A DNA stretch of 64,000 nt from Pusillimonas sp. TS35 (GCF_009857885.1 NZ_WWER01000008.1:152962-216961); one strand, 5' to 3'. Shown: positions 34,883 through 47,489, counted from the stretch's first letter. Translations and numbers: made by a program. The notes: generated by a model not told the origin, from the sequence alone.

Positions 34883-36556
34883 TCAGACTTCCTGAGGAGC
34901 GATGGCCTGCGGCACCCGGCCGGATTGATGAAACAGCGCCGGGCCGACGCGCTTGCGGCCGTAGCGCAGCGCCATGGTGCCGAAGTGCAAGGCAAACACC
35001 AGATGGCCCAGCGTCATGAGGCTGCCACCCACGGTGCGCGCCTCAAGATAAGGCAGCGTGACATGCACGGAGTCCATGAAGGGACGGGCCGCGTCCAGCA
35101 TGGCCATACCTTGCAGCCAACCGCCTATGCTCAGGCCCACGAAATACACGCTGAAACCCGCCACCACCAGCCAGAAATGCAGCGCGATCAGGCGCGGGTA
35201 GGGCCATTCCCAGGACATGACGCGCGGCATGACGAAATACACGGAACCGAACATCACCAGGGAAAAGAAGCCATAGAGCCCGAGATGGGCATGCGCAACA
35301 GTGAAATGCGTGAAATGGGTAACAGTGTTGATGCTGCGCAGCGCCTCGAACGAACCCTGCACCGAGCTGAGCGTGTACATCATCGCGCCCAACACAATGA
35401 AACGCAGGGTAGGCGAATAGATCACCGTACGGAAATGATGCCGCATCGTGAGGTGCTGGTTGACCGAGAATGCCAGCACCGGCACGATCATCATCATGCT
35501 CTGCACAATAGACAACGTGATCAGCCAGCTGGGCACCGGCCCGCCCACCAGGTGGTGGCCGCCGACCTGTCCGTAAAAAAACGCCAGCGCCCAAAAGCCC
35601 AGCAGCGACAAGTTGTACGACTGTATCGGCCGGCCAATAATTTTGGGCAAAAAATAATAGACGCACGCTAGCCCGATGGGGGTGTAGAACAGCCCCAGCA
35701 CGTTATGACCAAACCACCAGTTCATCGTGGCCTGCTCCACCCCAAGGTGCACACCGGGCAGGTTGCCAACCAGAAACAGCACAGGAAACCAGAACAGCGC
35801 CGCACCCATATACCAGATGGACACATACAAGTGCTTGACCTTGCGGTTCTGCAGCGTGAAGACTAGCGGCAGGCCAATCAGCGCGCCGCCGATCACGAAC
35901 AGAATATCGATCTGCCAAGGGATCTCCAGCCACTCCAGGCCGTCGTTAATGCCTGCCGCAATACTGCCCAGGCCCGCGATCAGCGCCGCGTTCCAGAGCA
36001 TACAGCCCAGCAGCGCAAAACGTCCGCCCATCAGCTCGGTCTTGAGCAGGCGCGGCAGCGTCCACAGAGCAATGCCGAAAGCTGCCATCGGCGCCCAGCC
36101 GTAGGCAACCGCGTTCAAGTGCAGGGTACGGATGCGGCCGAATGTCAGCCAGGCATATTGCGTCAGAAAATCCGGCTCGTGCAGTTTATAAGAGCTGATC
36201 AGGCCCGCCAGCGAAGCCAGCACCAGCCAGCCCACCGCACATGCCAAAAAGACGAATACGACGCCCGCCGAAGACCTGTCCGCCCGGATCCGGCTGGCAA
36301 GCTCGGTGCTGGCCGCGACAGGGTCCACAGATGCGGCGGCGCCGTGTTGACGGGCGTCCACTGCCTGCTGCAGCGCCCGCTGCTGGGCCGGGGTGGCCGA
36401 AGGCTCTTCAACCTTGCCGATCTCGCCTTCGGAAAAAATGACGTTGGCGGCGGCGGGGTTGTCGTCGAACAGGTGGTGCCGGAGCGACCAGATGAAGATA
36501 AACAGCCCAGTCACCGATAGCACGAAGGCCAACAGCAGAATGACAGTGGTATTCAT
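34883..36556 (-). CDS. ccoN: cbb3-type oxidase catalytic subunit (CcoN-like) with N-terminal extension
   Basis: 557-residue haem-copper oxidase subunit I of the C family. Seen motifs: NWWFGHNVLGLF, the CuB pair and cross-link tyrosine region FFYGQVGGHHLVGG, and the haem ligands in HFTHFTVAHAHLGLYGF. An N-terminal stretch of about 110 residues holds an extra helix followed by RHHLFDDNPAAANVIFSEGE, which resembles the small maturation protein CcoS. The ATG at 36556 (GGAAAG upstream) begins this extension; longer frames have no family support. The module with only one monohaem cytochrome recalls early-branching or alternative cbb3 oxidases. Confidence 0.9.
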   Translation of the reverse strand: MNTTVILLLAFVLSVTGLFIFIWSLRHHLFDDNPAAANVIFSEGEIGKVEEPSATPAQQRALQQAVDARQHGAAASVDPVAASTELASRIRADRSSAGVVFVFLACAVGWLVLASLAGLISSYKLHEPDFLTQYAWLTFGRIRTLHLNAVAYGWAPMAAFGIALWTLPRLLKTELMGGRFALLGCMLWNAALIAGLGSIAAGINDGLEWLEIPWQIDILFVIGGALIGLPLVFTLQNRKVKHLYVSIWYMGAALFWFPVLFLVGNLPGVHLGVEQATMNWWFGHNVLGLFYTPIGLACVYYFLPKIIGRPIQSYNLSLLGFWALAFFYGQVGGHHLVGGPVPSWLITLSIVQSMMMIVPVLAFSVNQHLTMRHHFRTVIYSPTLRFIVLGAMMYTLSSVQGSFEALRSINTVTHFTHFTVAHAHLGLYGFFSLVMFGSVYFVMPRVMSWEWPYPRLIALHFWLVVAGFSVYFVGLSIGGWLQGMAMLDAARPFMDSVHVTLPYLEARTVGGSLMTLGHLVFALHFGTMALRYGRKRVGPALFHQSGRVPQAIAPQEV

Positions 36557-36790
36557 GGGGGGCTTTCCAAGGGAACGATATGCCGAAACGCGTCGCACCA
36601 CATTGTTGAAGCACCACCGTTTCAGACCGAAACGTTTGACATGATAAGGAGTTGCCCGCCATTTCCCGGGAATACCCGCACGACGAAAGATGATATGCCT
36701 TGGCGGCAAGGCGCCGCGGTTGCCAACGGGCAGACGAACCCGCCGGACTATGGGTATGATTATCTTTTCTTCTGCTGCAGGAATCTGAAC

Positions 36791-37213
36791 ATGGAATGCA
36801 CGATCGATTGGCATGGCCCCGACGGCATGCTTTTTGTGGCGCGCACAGGCAGCGGCCACGTCGCGGCCATGGATGGCGCGCCCGACGGCGGCGGCAACAA
36901 CCTGGCGCCGCGCCCCATGGAAATGCTGCTGGCCGGCGCCGGCGGCTGCTCGGCCTACGATGTCGTGCTCATCCTTAAGCGAGGCCGCCACGATGTGCGG
37001 CACTGCCAGGTCAAGCTCGAGGCCGAGCGCGCCGACACCGACCCCAAGGTGTTCACAAAGATCAACTTCGCCTTCACCGTCACCGGCAAAAACCTGCCTG
37101 AGTCCGCCGTCGAGCGCGCCGTCAAGATGTCGCACGACAAGTACTGCTCGGCCTCCGTCATGCTGGGCAAAACGGCTGAAATCACCCACACCATCACCAT
37201 TGTCGAGGGCTGA
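36791..37213 (+). CDS. OsmC family protein
   Basis: 140-residue OsmC/Ohr-fold protein; the family includes thiol-dependent hydroperoxide reductases. Family blocks are APRPMEMLLAGAGGCSAYDV (first cysteine) and HDKYCSASVMLGKTAEI (second cysteine), the usual pair of the YhfA-like subgroup. The ATG at 36791 has AGGAA upstream; an in-frame ATG at 36641 adds a non-conserved 50-residue leader. It is divergent from ccoN. Confidence 0.88.
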   Translation: MECTIDWHGPDGMLFVARTGSGHVAAMDGAPDGGGNNLAPRPMEMLLAGAGGCSAYDVVLILKRGRHDVRHCQVKLEAERADTDPKVFTKINFAFTVTGKNLPESAVERAVKMSHDKYCSASVMLGKTAEITHTITIVEG

Positions 37214-37291
37214 TCGACTGGGCCTGCGCGCGCCGCGCGTGGCCTCGATCCTCCTCGACGGCAGCCGGCCCTCGCGCCGGCAAGGTCATCC

Positions 37292-38272
37292 ATGAAACAG
37301 TATCTCGACCTGGTCCAGAACATCTTCGATAACGGCGCGTGGCAGGAAAACCGCACCGGCATCCGCACACTCAGCATCCCGGGCGCCATGATGCGCTTCG
37401 ATCTGCAGCAGGGCTTCCCCGCTGTAACCACCAAGAAGCTGGCCTTCAAATCGGCCATTGGCGAGATGGTGGGCTTTCTGCGAGCCACGCGCAGCGCGGC
37501 GCAATTCCGGGCACTGGGCTGCAAGGTGTGGGACCAGAACGCCAACGAAAACGCGCAGTGGCTGGCCAACCCCTATCGCTTGCAGGAAGACGACTTGGGC
37601 CCGGTGTACGGGGTGCAATGGCGCGACTGGCCGGCCTACAAACTGCTGGACCCAACCACGCAGCAGGGCCAGTCGCAGATCCGCGATGCGCTGGCACGGG
37701 GCTATACCGAGATCGGCACTGTCGACCAGGCCGGGGGCGCGCACGTGCTGCTATACAAGGCCGTTGACCAACTGCGCATGTGCCTGGACACCATTATGAA
37801 CGACCCTGGCAGCCGGCGCATTCTGTTCCATGGCTGGAACTGGGCCCAGCTCGAAGAAATGGCCCTGCCGCCCTGCCATCTGTTGTATCAGTTCCTGGTC
37901 AACAAGGCCGCCGGCGAAATCTCGCTGTGCCTGTATATACGCAGCAACGATGTGGGGCTGGGCACGCCCTTCAACCTCACCGAGGGCGCCGCCCTGCTGC
38001 ACCTCGTGGGCCGCCTCACCGGCTACACGCCGCGCTGGTTTACCTACTTCATCGGCGATGCCCACATCTACGAAAACCACGTCGATATGCTGCGCGAGCA
38101 GCTTGAACGCGTCCCCTATCCCGCGCCACGCCTACTGCTCTCGGATCGCATCCCGGCCTACGCAAAAACCGGCGTCTACGCACCTGAGTGGCTGGAACAG
38201 GTAGAGCCTGGCGACTTTCAACTCGAAGGCTATCAGCATCACCCGCCGCTTACGGCGCCCATGGCCGTCTAA
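37292..38272 (+). CDS. thyA: Thymidylate synthase
   Basis: 326-residue ThyA that methylates dUMP to dTMP using methylene-tetrahydrofolate. The catalytic Cys195 is in [10 protein letters not shown], and the folate/dUMP motifs [26 protein letters not shown] and HIYENHVD are present. It is longer than the 264-residue E. coli enzyme because of an insert of about 50 residues in the small domain, as seen in Lactobacillus-type enzymes. It is followed 144 bases later by folA, the usual pairing. Confidence 0.97.
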   Translation: MKQYLDLVQNIFDNGAWQENRTGIRTLSIPGAMMRFDLQQGFPAVTTKKLAFKSAIGEMVGFLRATRSAAQFRALGCKVWDQNANENAQWLANPYRLQEDDLGPVYGVQWRDWPAYKLLDPTTQQGQSQIRDALARGYTEIGTVDQAGGAHVLLYKAVDQLRMCLDTIMNDPGSRRILFHGWNWAQLEEMALPPCHLLYQFLVNKAAGEISLCLYIRSNDVGLGTPFNLTEGAALLHLVGRLTGYTPRWFTYFIGDAHIYENHVDMLREQLERVPYPAPRLLLSDRIPAYAKTGVYAPEWLEQVEPGDFQLEGYQHHPPLTAPMAV

Positions 38273-38416
38273 ACCACCGGCACAACAGCCGTGCCCTTGC
38301 CGAACAGGCGGCCTCATGCGTCCGGAACAGCCAGGTTGGGCAACGCGCCACCTTGGGGTCCGCTGTTCCATTGCCAACTTGCCCGGCTACGGGCATCCAG
38401 CCAACTCTGACCGCAC

Positions 38417-38923
38417 ATGCTTACACCGCTCGTCCAAATCGTCGTCGCTTATGCCGATAACCGTGTCATCGGGCGCGACAACACGCTGCCTTGGCGCCTG
38501 CCTTCAGATCTCGCGCATTTCAAGCGCAGCACGCTGGGCAACCCCATCGTCATGGGCCGCAACACGTGGGAATCTCTCGGTCGGCCGCTGCCTGGCCGCC
38601 TGAATGTAGTCATTAGCCGCAATGCCGCCTACAAGGCCGCCGGCGCCACAGTCTGCAGCTCGGTTGAAGACGCCCTGGCGGCCTGTGCTGCCACCGGCGC
38701 CGAAAAAATCAGCATCATCGGCGGCGAGCAGATTTTCCGCCACGCCCTGCCGCTTACCGACCGCATCATCGCTACCGAAATCCACGCCGACATTGCGGGC
38801 GATACCTGGTTTCCCCCGCTGCCTGCGGGCGAATGGCGCGAGGCCGAGCGCCTGCCCCAGCCCGTCGAAAACGGCCTGGCATTCGATTTCGTGGTCTATA
38901 ACCGCGCGATGCCCCGCGCCTGA
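38417..38923 (+). CDS. folA: Dihydrofolate reductase
   Basis: 168-residue NADPH-dependent enzyme that regenerates tetrahydrofolate used up by ThyA. Typical motifs: VVAYADNRVIGRDNTLPWRLPSDLAHFK (with the active-site Asp in PSDL), VMGRNTWESLGRPLPGR and IIGGEQIFRHAL. It lies downstream of thyA on the same strand and converges on the MocR gene. Confidence 0.96.
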   Translation: MLTPLVQIVVAYADNRVIGRDNTLPWRLPSDLAHFKRSTLGNPIVMGRNTWESLGRPLPGRLNVVISRNAAYKAAGATVCSSVEDALAACAATGAEKISIIGGEQIFRHALPLTDRIIATEIHADIAGDTWFPPLPAGEWREAERLPQPVENGLAFDFVVYNRAMPRA

Positions 38924-38938
38924 TCGCGCAAGAGAGCC

Positions 38939-40456
38939 TTACAGCGCTTTCGCTTTGCGTATGAAAGTCCACAAGCCCGGGTGGGTGGAGTACGCAACAT
39001 TAAAGCGCAGCCAGCCGGTGTCGGCCTGGGTGGGGTCAAAATAAGCGCCAGGAGCAAGCCAGATGCCATCGCGAAGCGCCATAGCGGTCAGCCGCAACGC
39101 GCCGGCATCATGCCACGCGCCAGGCAGCCTGGCCCACAGGAACAAACCCGCACCGGGGCGGGCGAACGTCTCCACACCATGTTCATCCATCAGCGCACAT
39201 ACGGCATCATGCGCCTGGCTCAGCCGTGCCTGGATACGCTGCAAATGAGTGCAGTGACGGCCCTGGCGCAGCACATGGTGCACGGTGCGCTCCATCATTT
39301 CGGGCGTGGTCAGGCCCAATGCCATCTTGGTGGTGGCGAAATCCCGAATCAGCGCGGCATCGGCCACGATATAGCCTACCCGCATCGAAGGCACAATACG
39401 TTTCGAGAACCCCGACACCTGGATCACCCGCCTGCCCTCCGCCATGGCGGCCAGCATAGGGCCCAGCCCCGGCAGCAGTTCGCGCGAAACGTCGTCTTCG
39501 ATGATGCGAAAATCGTAATGCTCTGCCAGTTGCAGCACTCTGAATGCGTTGTGCATGCTCAGGCTAGTGCCAGTGGGGTTGTGCAGCACTGTAGTCACAA
39601 ACAGCGCCTTGATGCCCGATGCCTGCGCCATGGCCTCCAGCCCGGCAATATCCAGGCCCTGCGCATCGCGGCGCACGCCGTGCACCGTCAGGCCGGCCAA
39701 CCGCAAGGTGGGCAGCAGGTTGGCATAGCACGGCAGTTCGACCGCCACGGCGTCGCCAGGGCGCAGCAGCGTGCGCAGCACAATGTCCAGCCCTTGCGTT
39801 GCCCCCTGGGTCAACAGTATTTGCTCCACGTCAGCAGCCAGGCCGTGTTCGGTCAACGACTGGCGCACGTATTCGCGCAACGGAAAGTAGCCATAAGGGT
39901 GGCCGTAGCCCGCAAGCTGGTTGATGGGCGTGCGCGCCACCTGCCGCAGCGCCTGGCGCAGGCCGGGCTCATCCAACCACTCTGTGGGCAGCCAGCCGCA
40001 GCCGGACTTGATCGGGATTGAATGGTCGGCAAACACATCCGCCAGCAGCCAAGCGTTGCTCAGGCTCGGCGGCGTCCAGTCGGAGACCGCCGTCGTTCGC
40101 ACCGCCGACGCTTTGCCAACCGTGCGCATCTCGCTCTCCAACCCCAGGCCGTTCGGGTTGACAGCCGGCACCACGATACCTGCCTCTGCCGCTGCCTGTC
40201 GCCAAACAGACTGCGGTGCCACACGGTAACCCGAGCCAGGCCGAACGACCAGCCAATTTTGGGCAACAAGCCTGCTATATGCCACGGAGACGGTGTAAGG
40301 GCTCAGCCCATGTGCACGGGCAAACGCGCGCACTGACGGCAGCATCATGCCCGCGCGCAGTGCCTGCTCGCAGATCGCGCGGGACACCGCGCCAACAATC
40401 TGATCCACCAGCGGCCCCGCGCCCTGGCGGTCTCGCGACGGTTCGAAAATGCGCAT
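38939..40456 (-). CDS. MocR-type GntR regulator with aminotransferase-like domain
   Basis: 505-residue regulator with an N-terminal GntR winged helix (about residues 10-75; VRAFARAHGLSPYTVSVAYSRL) and a C-terminal type I aminotransferase fold that binds PLP as effector sensor (lysine in VSGFSKRIVPS). The ATG at 40456 is chosen because GGGAG precedes it; ATG at 40480 lacks a ribosome site. It is divergent from an omega-amino-acid aminotransferase gene, the usual layout for a MocR regulator and its target. Confidence 0.9.
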   Translation of the reverse strand: MRIFEPSRDRQGAGPLVDQIVGAVSRAICEQALRAGMMLPSVRAFARAHGLSPYTVSVAYSRLVAQNWLVVRPGSGYRVAPQSVWRQAAAEAGIVVPAVNPNGLGLESEMRTVGKASAVRTTAVSDWTPPSLSNAWLLADVFADHSIPIKSGCGWLPTEWLDEPGLRQALRQVARTPINQLAGYGHPYGYFPLREYVRQSLTEHGLAADVEQILLTQGATQGLDIVLRTLLRPGDAVAVELPCYANLLPTLRLAGLTVHGVRRDAQGLDIAGLEAMAQASGIKALFVTTVLHNPTGTSLSMHNAFRVLQLAEHYDFRIIEDDVSRELLPGLGPMLAAMAEGRRVIQVSGFSKRIVPSMRVGYIVADAALIRDFATTKMALGLTTPEMMERTVHHVLRQGRHCTHLQRIQARLSQAHDAVCALMDEHGVETFARPGAGLFLWARLPGAWHDAGALRLTAMALRDGIWLAPGAYFDPTQADTGWLRFNVAYSTHPGLWTFIRKAKAL

Positions 40457-40834
40457 CGATGCTCCCAAATGTGCTGCCATGGCTAAACCGCTGAGGCTGG
40501 CAGCGGCGGCCCCATGCTGTTGTCAAGCCTCTCTAGCAGCCCCCTGGCGAGGCGCCGCAAGCGATATACAAAACCATAAGCCATGACCCTGGAGCCTGGA
40601 ATACGAAGCATCTCACCATAACAATACAGTTTTAATAATATTAACAGTACAGTTTAGGAAAATCAGTATCACTGTATATGTATTTGTGCGGAAGCCCATC
40701 CGAGAATATCCATCATTCAGGGCTGTTCTTTTTCAAGACACCGCCCTTCGCGCTTCTCTTTTTTCATCTTCTATTTTTCTCTTTTTCATCTTTTTCTCTT
40801 ATTGCCGTTCCCGTTCTCTTATTTCGAGGCAAGC
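40457..40834. other. 378-bp divergent control region between mocR and aminotransferase
   Basis: GC-poor compared with the rest of the window. It holds repeated ACAGTTT boxes (40624-40677) and, closer to the aminotransferase, a pyrimidine-rich tract of about 60 bases (40740-40801) made almost only of C and T on the plus strand. No gene is present. Confidence 0.7.
40624..40677. promoter_or_regulatory. Candidate MocR-regulator boxes
   Basis: ATACAGTTT at 40624-40632 and GTACAGTTT at 40647-40655 form a direct repeat with 23-base phasing, and ACTGTAT at 40671-40677 is an inverted copy of ATACAGT. MocR proteins usually bind direct repeats in the divergent region, so these are good operator candidates. 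Confidence 0.5.
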
Positions 40835-42160
40835 ATGACCAGTCAAGCAAATATCCCGGACATGTCCAATTTGTGGATGCCCTTCACTGCCAACAGACAG
40901 TTCAAGGAACATCCACGCCTGCTTGCCAAGGCCAAAGGCATGTACTACACCGCTACGGACGGGCGGCAGGTTCTGGACGGCACATCCGGCCTGTGGTGCG
41001 TCAACGCAGGGCATGGCCGGCAGGAGATCTCCGATGCCATCACCCGCCAAACGCAAGAGCTGGACTACGCGCCCAGCTTCCAGATCGGCCATACCGACTC
41101 CTTTCGCGCCGCGTCGGCGGTGGCGAAACTGATGCCCGAGGGCATGGACCGCATCTTCTTCACCAACTCTGGTTCCGAATCAGTGGACACCGCACTCAAG
41201 ATCGCGCTCGCCTATCACCGCGCACGAGGCGAAGGGCAGCGCACTCGCCTCATCGGTCGCGAGCGCGGCTACCATGGTGTAGGCTTCGGCGGCATCTCGG
41301 TGGGCGGTATCTCGCCCAACCGCAAGACCTTCTCCGGTGCCTTGCTGCCGCATGTCGATCACTTGCCTCACACGCATGACTTGTCCAAGAATGCCAACTC
41401 GCGCGGCCAGCCAGAATGGGGGGCCCATTTTGCGGATGAGTTGGAGCGGATCGTGGCCCTGCACGACGCCTCCACCATCGCCGCGGTGATCGTCGAGCCC
41501 CTGGCGGGCTCCACCGGCGTACTGGTGCCGCCCAAAGGCTATCTGGAACGCCTGCGCGCCATCACGGAGAAGTACGGCATCTTGCTGATTTTCGACGAAG
41601 TCATCACCGGTTACGGCCGCCTTGGCGCACCCACAGCCAGCGAATTCTTCGGGGTGAAACCCGACATCATCACCATGGCCAAAGGTATCAGCAATGCAGC
41701 GGTGCCTGCGGGCGCCGTGGCGGTGCGGCGCAACGTGCACGACGCCATCGTGAATGCAAGCGCAACAGGCATTGAGTTCTTCCACGGTTATACCTATTCG
41801 GCGCACCCACTGGCCACGGCGGCCATCCTGGCCACACTGGGTATTTACGAAAGCGAGAACCTGTTCGCGCGCGCCTGCGGCATGTCACAGGCATTTGAAG
41901 ACGCCGCCCACAAGCTGGAAGACGCGCCGCACGTGCTGGATGTGCGCAACCTGGGCCTAGTCGCCGGCATCGAGCTAGCCCCGCGCGAGGGCGCCCCGGG
42001 GGCACGTGCAGCCGAAGTGTTCGGCAAGTGCTTCGACCGTGGCCTCATGGTGCGCTATACCGGCGACATCATCGCCATCTCCCCACCGCTCATCATCGAA
42101 CAGGCGCACATCGAGCAGATCTTCGGCACACTGAAAGAAGTGCTCGCCACCGTCAAGTAA
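40835..42160 (+). CDS. Omega-amino acid:pyruvate aminotransferase (class III)
   Basis: 441-residue PLP-dependent class III aminotransferase close to beta-alanine:pyruvate aminotransferases. Landmarks: NLWMPFTANRQFKEHPRLL, DGTSGLWCVNAGHGR, FFTNSGSESVDTALKIA, IFDEVITGYGRLG, and the PLP lysine in ITMAKGISNAAVPAG. The N-terminal start at ATG 40835 has GAGG upstream. Probably used in catabolism of beta-alanine, GABA or a related amine under MocR control; the substrate is inferred from similarity. Confidence 0.9.
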   Translation: MTSQANIPDMSNLWMPFTANRQFKEHPRLLAKAKGMYYTATDGRQVLDGTSGLWCVNAGHGRQEISDAITRQTQELDYAPSFQIGHTDSFRAASAVAKLMPEGMDRIFFTNSGSESVDTALKIALAYHRARGEGQRTRLIGRERGYHGVGFGGISVGGISPNRKTFSGALLPHVDHLPHTHDLSKNANSRGQPEWGAHFADELERIVALHDASTIAAVIVEPLAGSTGVLVPPKGYLERLRAITEKYGILLIFDEVITGYGRLGAPTASEFFGVKPDIITMAKGISNAAVPAGAVAVRRNVHDAIVNASATGIEFFHGYTYSAHPLATAAILATLGIYESENLFARACGMSQAFEDAAHKLEDAPHVLDVRNLGLVAGIELAPREGAPGARAAEVFGKCFDRGLMVRYTGDIIAISPPLIIEQAHIEQIFGTLKEVLATVK

Positions 42161-42210
42161 ATGCACACGGCGTGTAAGCGCCAAGCGGTGAACAGTAAGC
42201 ACATCGTGCG

Positions 42211-42258
42211 CAAAAAAGCCGGTAGACCATAAAAATGGACTGCCGGCTTTCGTTTTTT
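42211..42258. terminator. Bidirectional terminator between aminotransferase and gcvP
   Basis: Interrupted stem AAGCCGG...CCGGCTT with inner pairing CCAT/ATGG around an A-rich loop, flanked by AAAAAA on the left and TTTTTT on the right. It suits both convergent operons. Confidence 0.85.
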
Positions 42259-42276
42259 GGCCTCGCCCGTCGGGTC

Positions 42277-45177
<2,901 letters not shown>

Positions 45178-45365
45178 GATCGTTTATTCGAAGAAAAAAG
45201 ACTTGGGAAGCACGGCCCCAGGCCGTAAAAGCCGGGCTGGCAAAGGCTGACACTGCGGCGATCGCTCGCACAAACGGGCGCCAGTTGGACACATACACGG
45301 CAGGCGAATGGCAAGGCCACGTGGTGCGGCACCCGGCCAATGGCCTTGGCGCCGCCACACCGCAA

Positions 45366-45746
45366 TCAGCCAGCGTCGACCGAAGCCTGATAGCCGGCTG
45401 CGTCGAGCAGGCCGTCCATCTCGGCGGGGTTGGCGGGCCTGATCTTGAAGATCCAGTTGTCGTAGGCCGCCTCGTTGATCAGATTGGGCGCGTCATTCAG
45501 GGCCTCGTTGAAGGCAACGATTTCACCGGCCACCGGGGCATAGATGTCGGAGGCCGCTTTGACGGACTCGACGACGCCGGCCGTATCGCCGGCTGCCAGC
45601 TTGGCGCCAACGTTAAAGTCGCCCACGTAGACCAGATCGCCCAGTTGATCCTGCGCGTTGTCGGTGATGCCCACGGCAAACAGGTCGCCCTCGGCCTTCA
45701 CCCACTCGTGCGAGGCCGTGTATTTGCGATCATTGGGAAGATTCAT
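45366..45746 (-). CDS. gcvH: Glycine cleavage system H protein
   Basis: 126-residue lipoyl carrier that shuttles the aminomethyl group between P, T and L proteins. The lipoylation site is Lys63 in VESVKAASD, and KYTASHEWVKAEGD opens the protein as in the family. It lies 95 bases downstream of gcvT in the riboswitch-controlled operon. Confidence 0.97.
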   Translation of the reverse strand: MNLPNDRKYTASHEWVKAEGDLFAVGITDNAQDQLGDLVYVGDFNVGAKLAAGDTAGVVESVKAASDIYAPVAGEIVAFNEALNDAPNLINEAAYDNWIFKIRPANPAEMDGLLDAAGYQASVDAG

Positions 45747-45841
45747 GTTTTAACCCCGGATAGTGAAAAGTGTGTTCTTGACGAACGATTGTGTGATTGA
45801 TGAAAGATTACGCGACACCCTACGACACGGGTGCGCGCGCA

Positions 45842-46936
45842 TCAGGCAACGACGGCGCCATTGCGCACGAAAGGCATTTTTACCACTTCGGCGGGGATCC
45901 ATTTGCCGCGAATCTCGATATCGACCGCATCGCCCGGCTGCACGGCGGCGGGCACGCGCGCCATGCCGATGGAAACGCCCATGGTGGGCGACATCGTGCC
46001 GCTGGTTACTTCGCCTTCGCCGTGGGCGGTGCGCACTTTCATGTGGCCGCGCATCACGCCGCGCTCCTTAAGCTTCAGGCCCACCAGGTTGCGGTCTGCC
46101 TTGACAGCCTCCAGGGCGTCGCGGCCGATGAACCGGCGCCCCTCGTCCTTGAACGACACGGTCCACGACAGGCCCGAAACCAGCGGATCGATGTCTTCGT
46201 GCATTTCCTGGCCATACAGATTCATGCCAGCTTCCAGGCGCAGCGTATCGCGCGCACCCAGGCCGCAAGGCTTCACGCCCTGCGCGGCCAGATCCTGCCA
46301 GAGCGCCTCGACCTCAGCAGCCGGCAGCACAATCTCGAAGCCATCTTCGCCCGTATAGCCCGTACGGGCCACCAGCGTGTCGCCACCCACCGATGCACCG
46401 TTGAACGGCTTGAGCGGCTCGGACGCAGCCTGCCAAGCGGGCCGGGCGGCCCAGACGCGGGCACGGGCCTGCGGGCCCTGCACGGCAACCATGGCCAGAT
46501 CGCGGCGCGGCGTGATGGCCACATCAAAACCTTCGTCTTGTGCGATCTTCTGCATCCAGGCTACGTCCTTGTCGGCCGTGCCCGCGTTGACCACGGCGCG
46601 CCAGGTGTTGTCGTCAAAAAAATAGACGATCAGATCGTCGATCACCCCGCCAGCGGGGTTCAGCATGCAGCTGTACAAAGCCTTGCCGGGCACCGTGAGC
46701 TTAGCGACGTCGTTGGCCAGCAGGCGCGACAGATAAGCACGCGCACCGGGGCCCTTGATATCGACATTGAGCATATGAGACACATCGAACATGCCGGCTT
46801 CACGGCGCACCGCGTGGTGTTCTTCGATCTGCGAACCGTAGGAGAGCGGCATGTCCCAGCCGCCGAAATCAACCATTTTGGCATTGGCGTTCAGGTGCAG
46901 GGAATGCAAGGGAGTGTGCTTGGCGGATGCGGACAT
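45842..46936 (-). CDS. gcvT: Glycine cleavage system aminomethyltransferase, T protein
   Basis: 364-residue tetrahydrofolate-dependent T protein releasing ammonia and methylene-THF. Conserved start [25 protein letters not shown] and [12 protein letters not shown] are present, and the C-terminal barrel has FIGRDAL. The ATG at 46936 has AGAGG upstream; the longer open frame upstream is riboswitch sequence. It is the first gene behind the tandem glycine riboswitch. Confidence 0.96.
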   Translation of the reverse strand: MSASAKHTPLHSLHLNANAKMVDFGGWDMPLSYGSQIEEHHAVRREAGMFDVSHMLNVDIKGPGARAYLSRLLANDVAKLTVPGKALYSCMLNPAGGVIDDLIVYFFDDNTWRAVVNAGTADKDVAWMQKIAQDEGFDVAITPRRDLAMVAVQGPQARARVWAARPAWQAASEPLKPFNGASVGGDTLVARTGYTGEDGFEIVLPAAEVEALWQDLAAQGVKPCGLGARDTLRLEAGMNLYGQEMHEDIDPLVSGLSWTVSFKDEGRRFIGRDALEAVKADRNLVGLKLKERGVMRGHMKVRTAHGEGEVTSGTMSPTMGVSIGMARVPAAVQPGDAVDIEIRGKWIPAEVVKMPFVRNGAVVA

Positions 46937-46992
46937 AGGGCCTCTGGCGTTGTGCGAAAAACGATGCATGCCGGCTTGCGGCCGGCTGGCTT

Positions 46993-47203
46993 CGCCCTTC
47001 TGTCCTTTTGCCTGAGAGTTGGCCCTTTTTGCGGGGTTCCCCTTCGGCGCCCGGTTCCGCAAGCATGCGGGAGGGTCTCTCCAGAATGCTGTCTGCTATG
47101 CGGCTGAAGCACGCGGCAGCGGGCACGGGGGCGGTACGGGGTGCCTGAGCGATTCTGGGCGAATTGCGCCTTCGGCGGTCGGAGGACGACGCTCTCCCAC
47201 CCT
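46993..47203 (-). promoter_or_regulatory. Tandem glycine riboswitch
   Basis: Two gcvT-type aptamers in a row on the minus strand. Aptamer 1 (about 47120-47203) has GGGAGAGC, CGCCGAAGGCGCAA and CGCTCAGGCA. Aptamer 2 (about 46993-47085) has CTGGAGAG, GCGCCGAAGGGG, CTCTCAGGCAAAAGGACAG. These are the conserved core blocks of the glycine riboswitch family. Placed 57 bases upstream of gcvT, it is expected to turn on the glycine cleavage operon when glycine is high. Confidence 0.95.
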
Positions 47204-47224
47204 GTGCATAAACAGCAAAGCGAA

Positions 47225-47253
47225 AGCATAACCCGAAAGAATACCGCCCACAA
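47225..47253 (-). promoter_or_regulatory. Putative promoter of the gcvT-gcvH-gcvP operon
   Basis: On the minus strand TTGTGG (47248-47253) and TATGCT (47225-47230) are 17 bases apart. Transcription would start just before aptamer 1. The -35 is weak. The remaining gap 47254-47489 shows no gene. Confidence 0.4.
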
Positions 47254-47489
47254 ACGGAATTTGCCGCTGGCCCGCCCCTACGCCGGCTTTACACAACGCC
47301 AGCCATGATTTCCAGATTTACCATTACCGCGCCGGACGATCCCTTGCCGAGATTTTCCAGCCTTGCGCCAGCAATCAATCGTTGTTTTTCTGGATCAGAA
47401 AGCACAAGAAGCGCCGGCGCATTCGCGCCAGTAAGCATTTCAAGGCCGAGTCGATGCCGCGTCTTATCTGGCGAAGCACGCGATGTGCG

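Noticed and set aside
36557..36790. FNR/Anr box upstream of the oxidase operon
   Set aside because: TTTGACATGATAAGG looked promising but does not match TTGAT-N4-ATCAA; no better site was found in the gap.
34883..37189. Extended CcoN frame reaching across the OsmC gene
   Set aside because: The extra N-terminal residues are antisense to OsmC and not conserved; the ATG at 36556 gives the natural start.
47204..47489. Small basic protein starting near 47382 (FFWIRKHKKRRRIR)
   Set aside because: It runs into the antisense of the downstream flavoprotein gene, has no ribosome site, and no homologous family was recognised.
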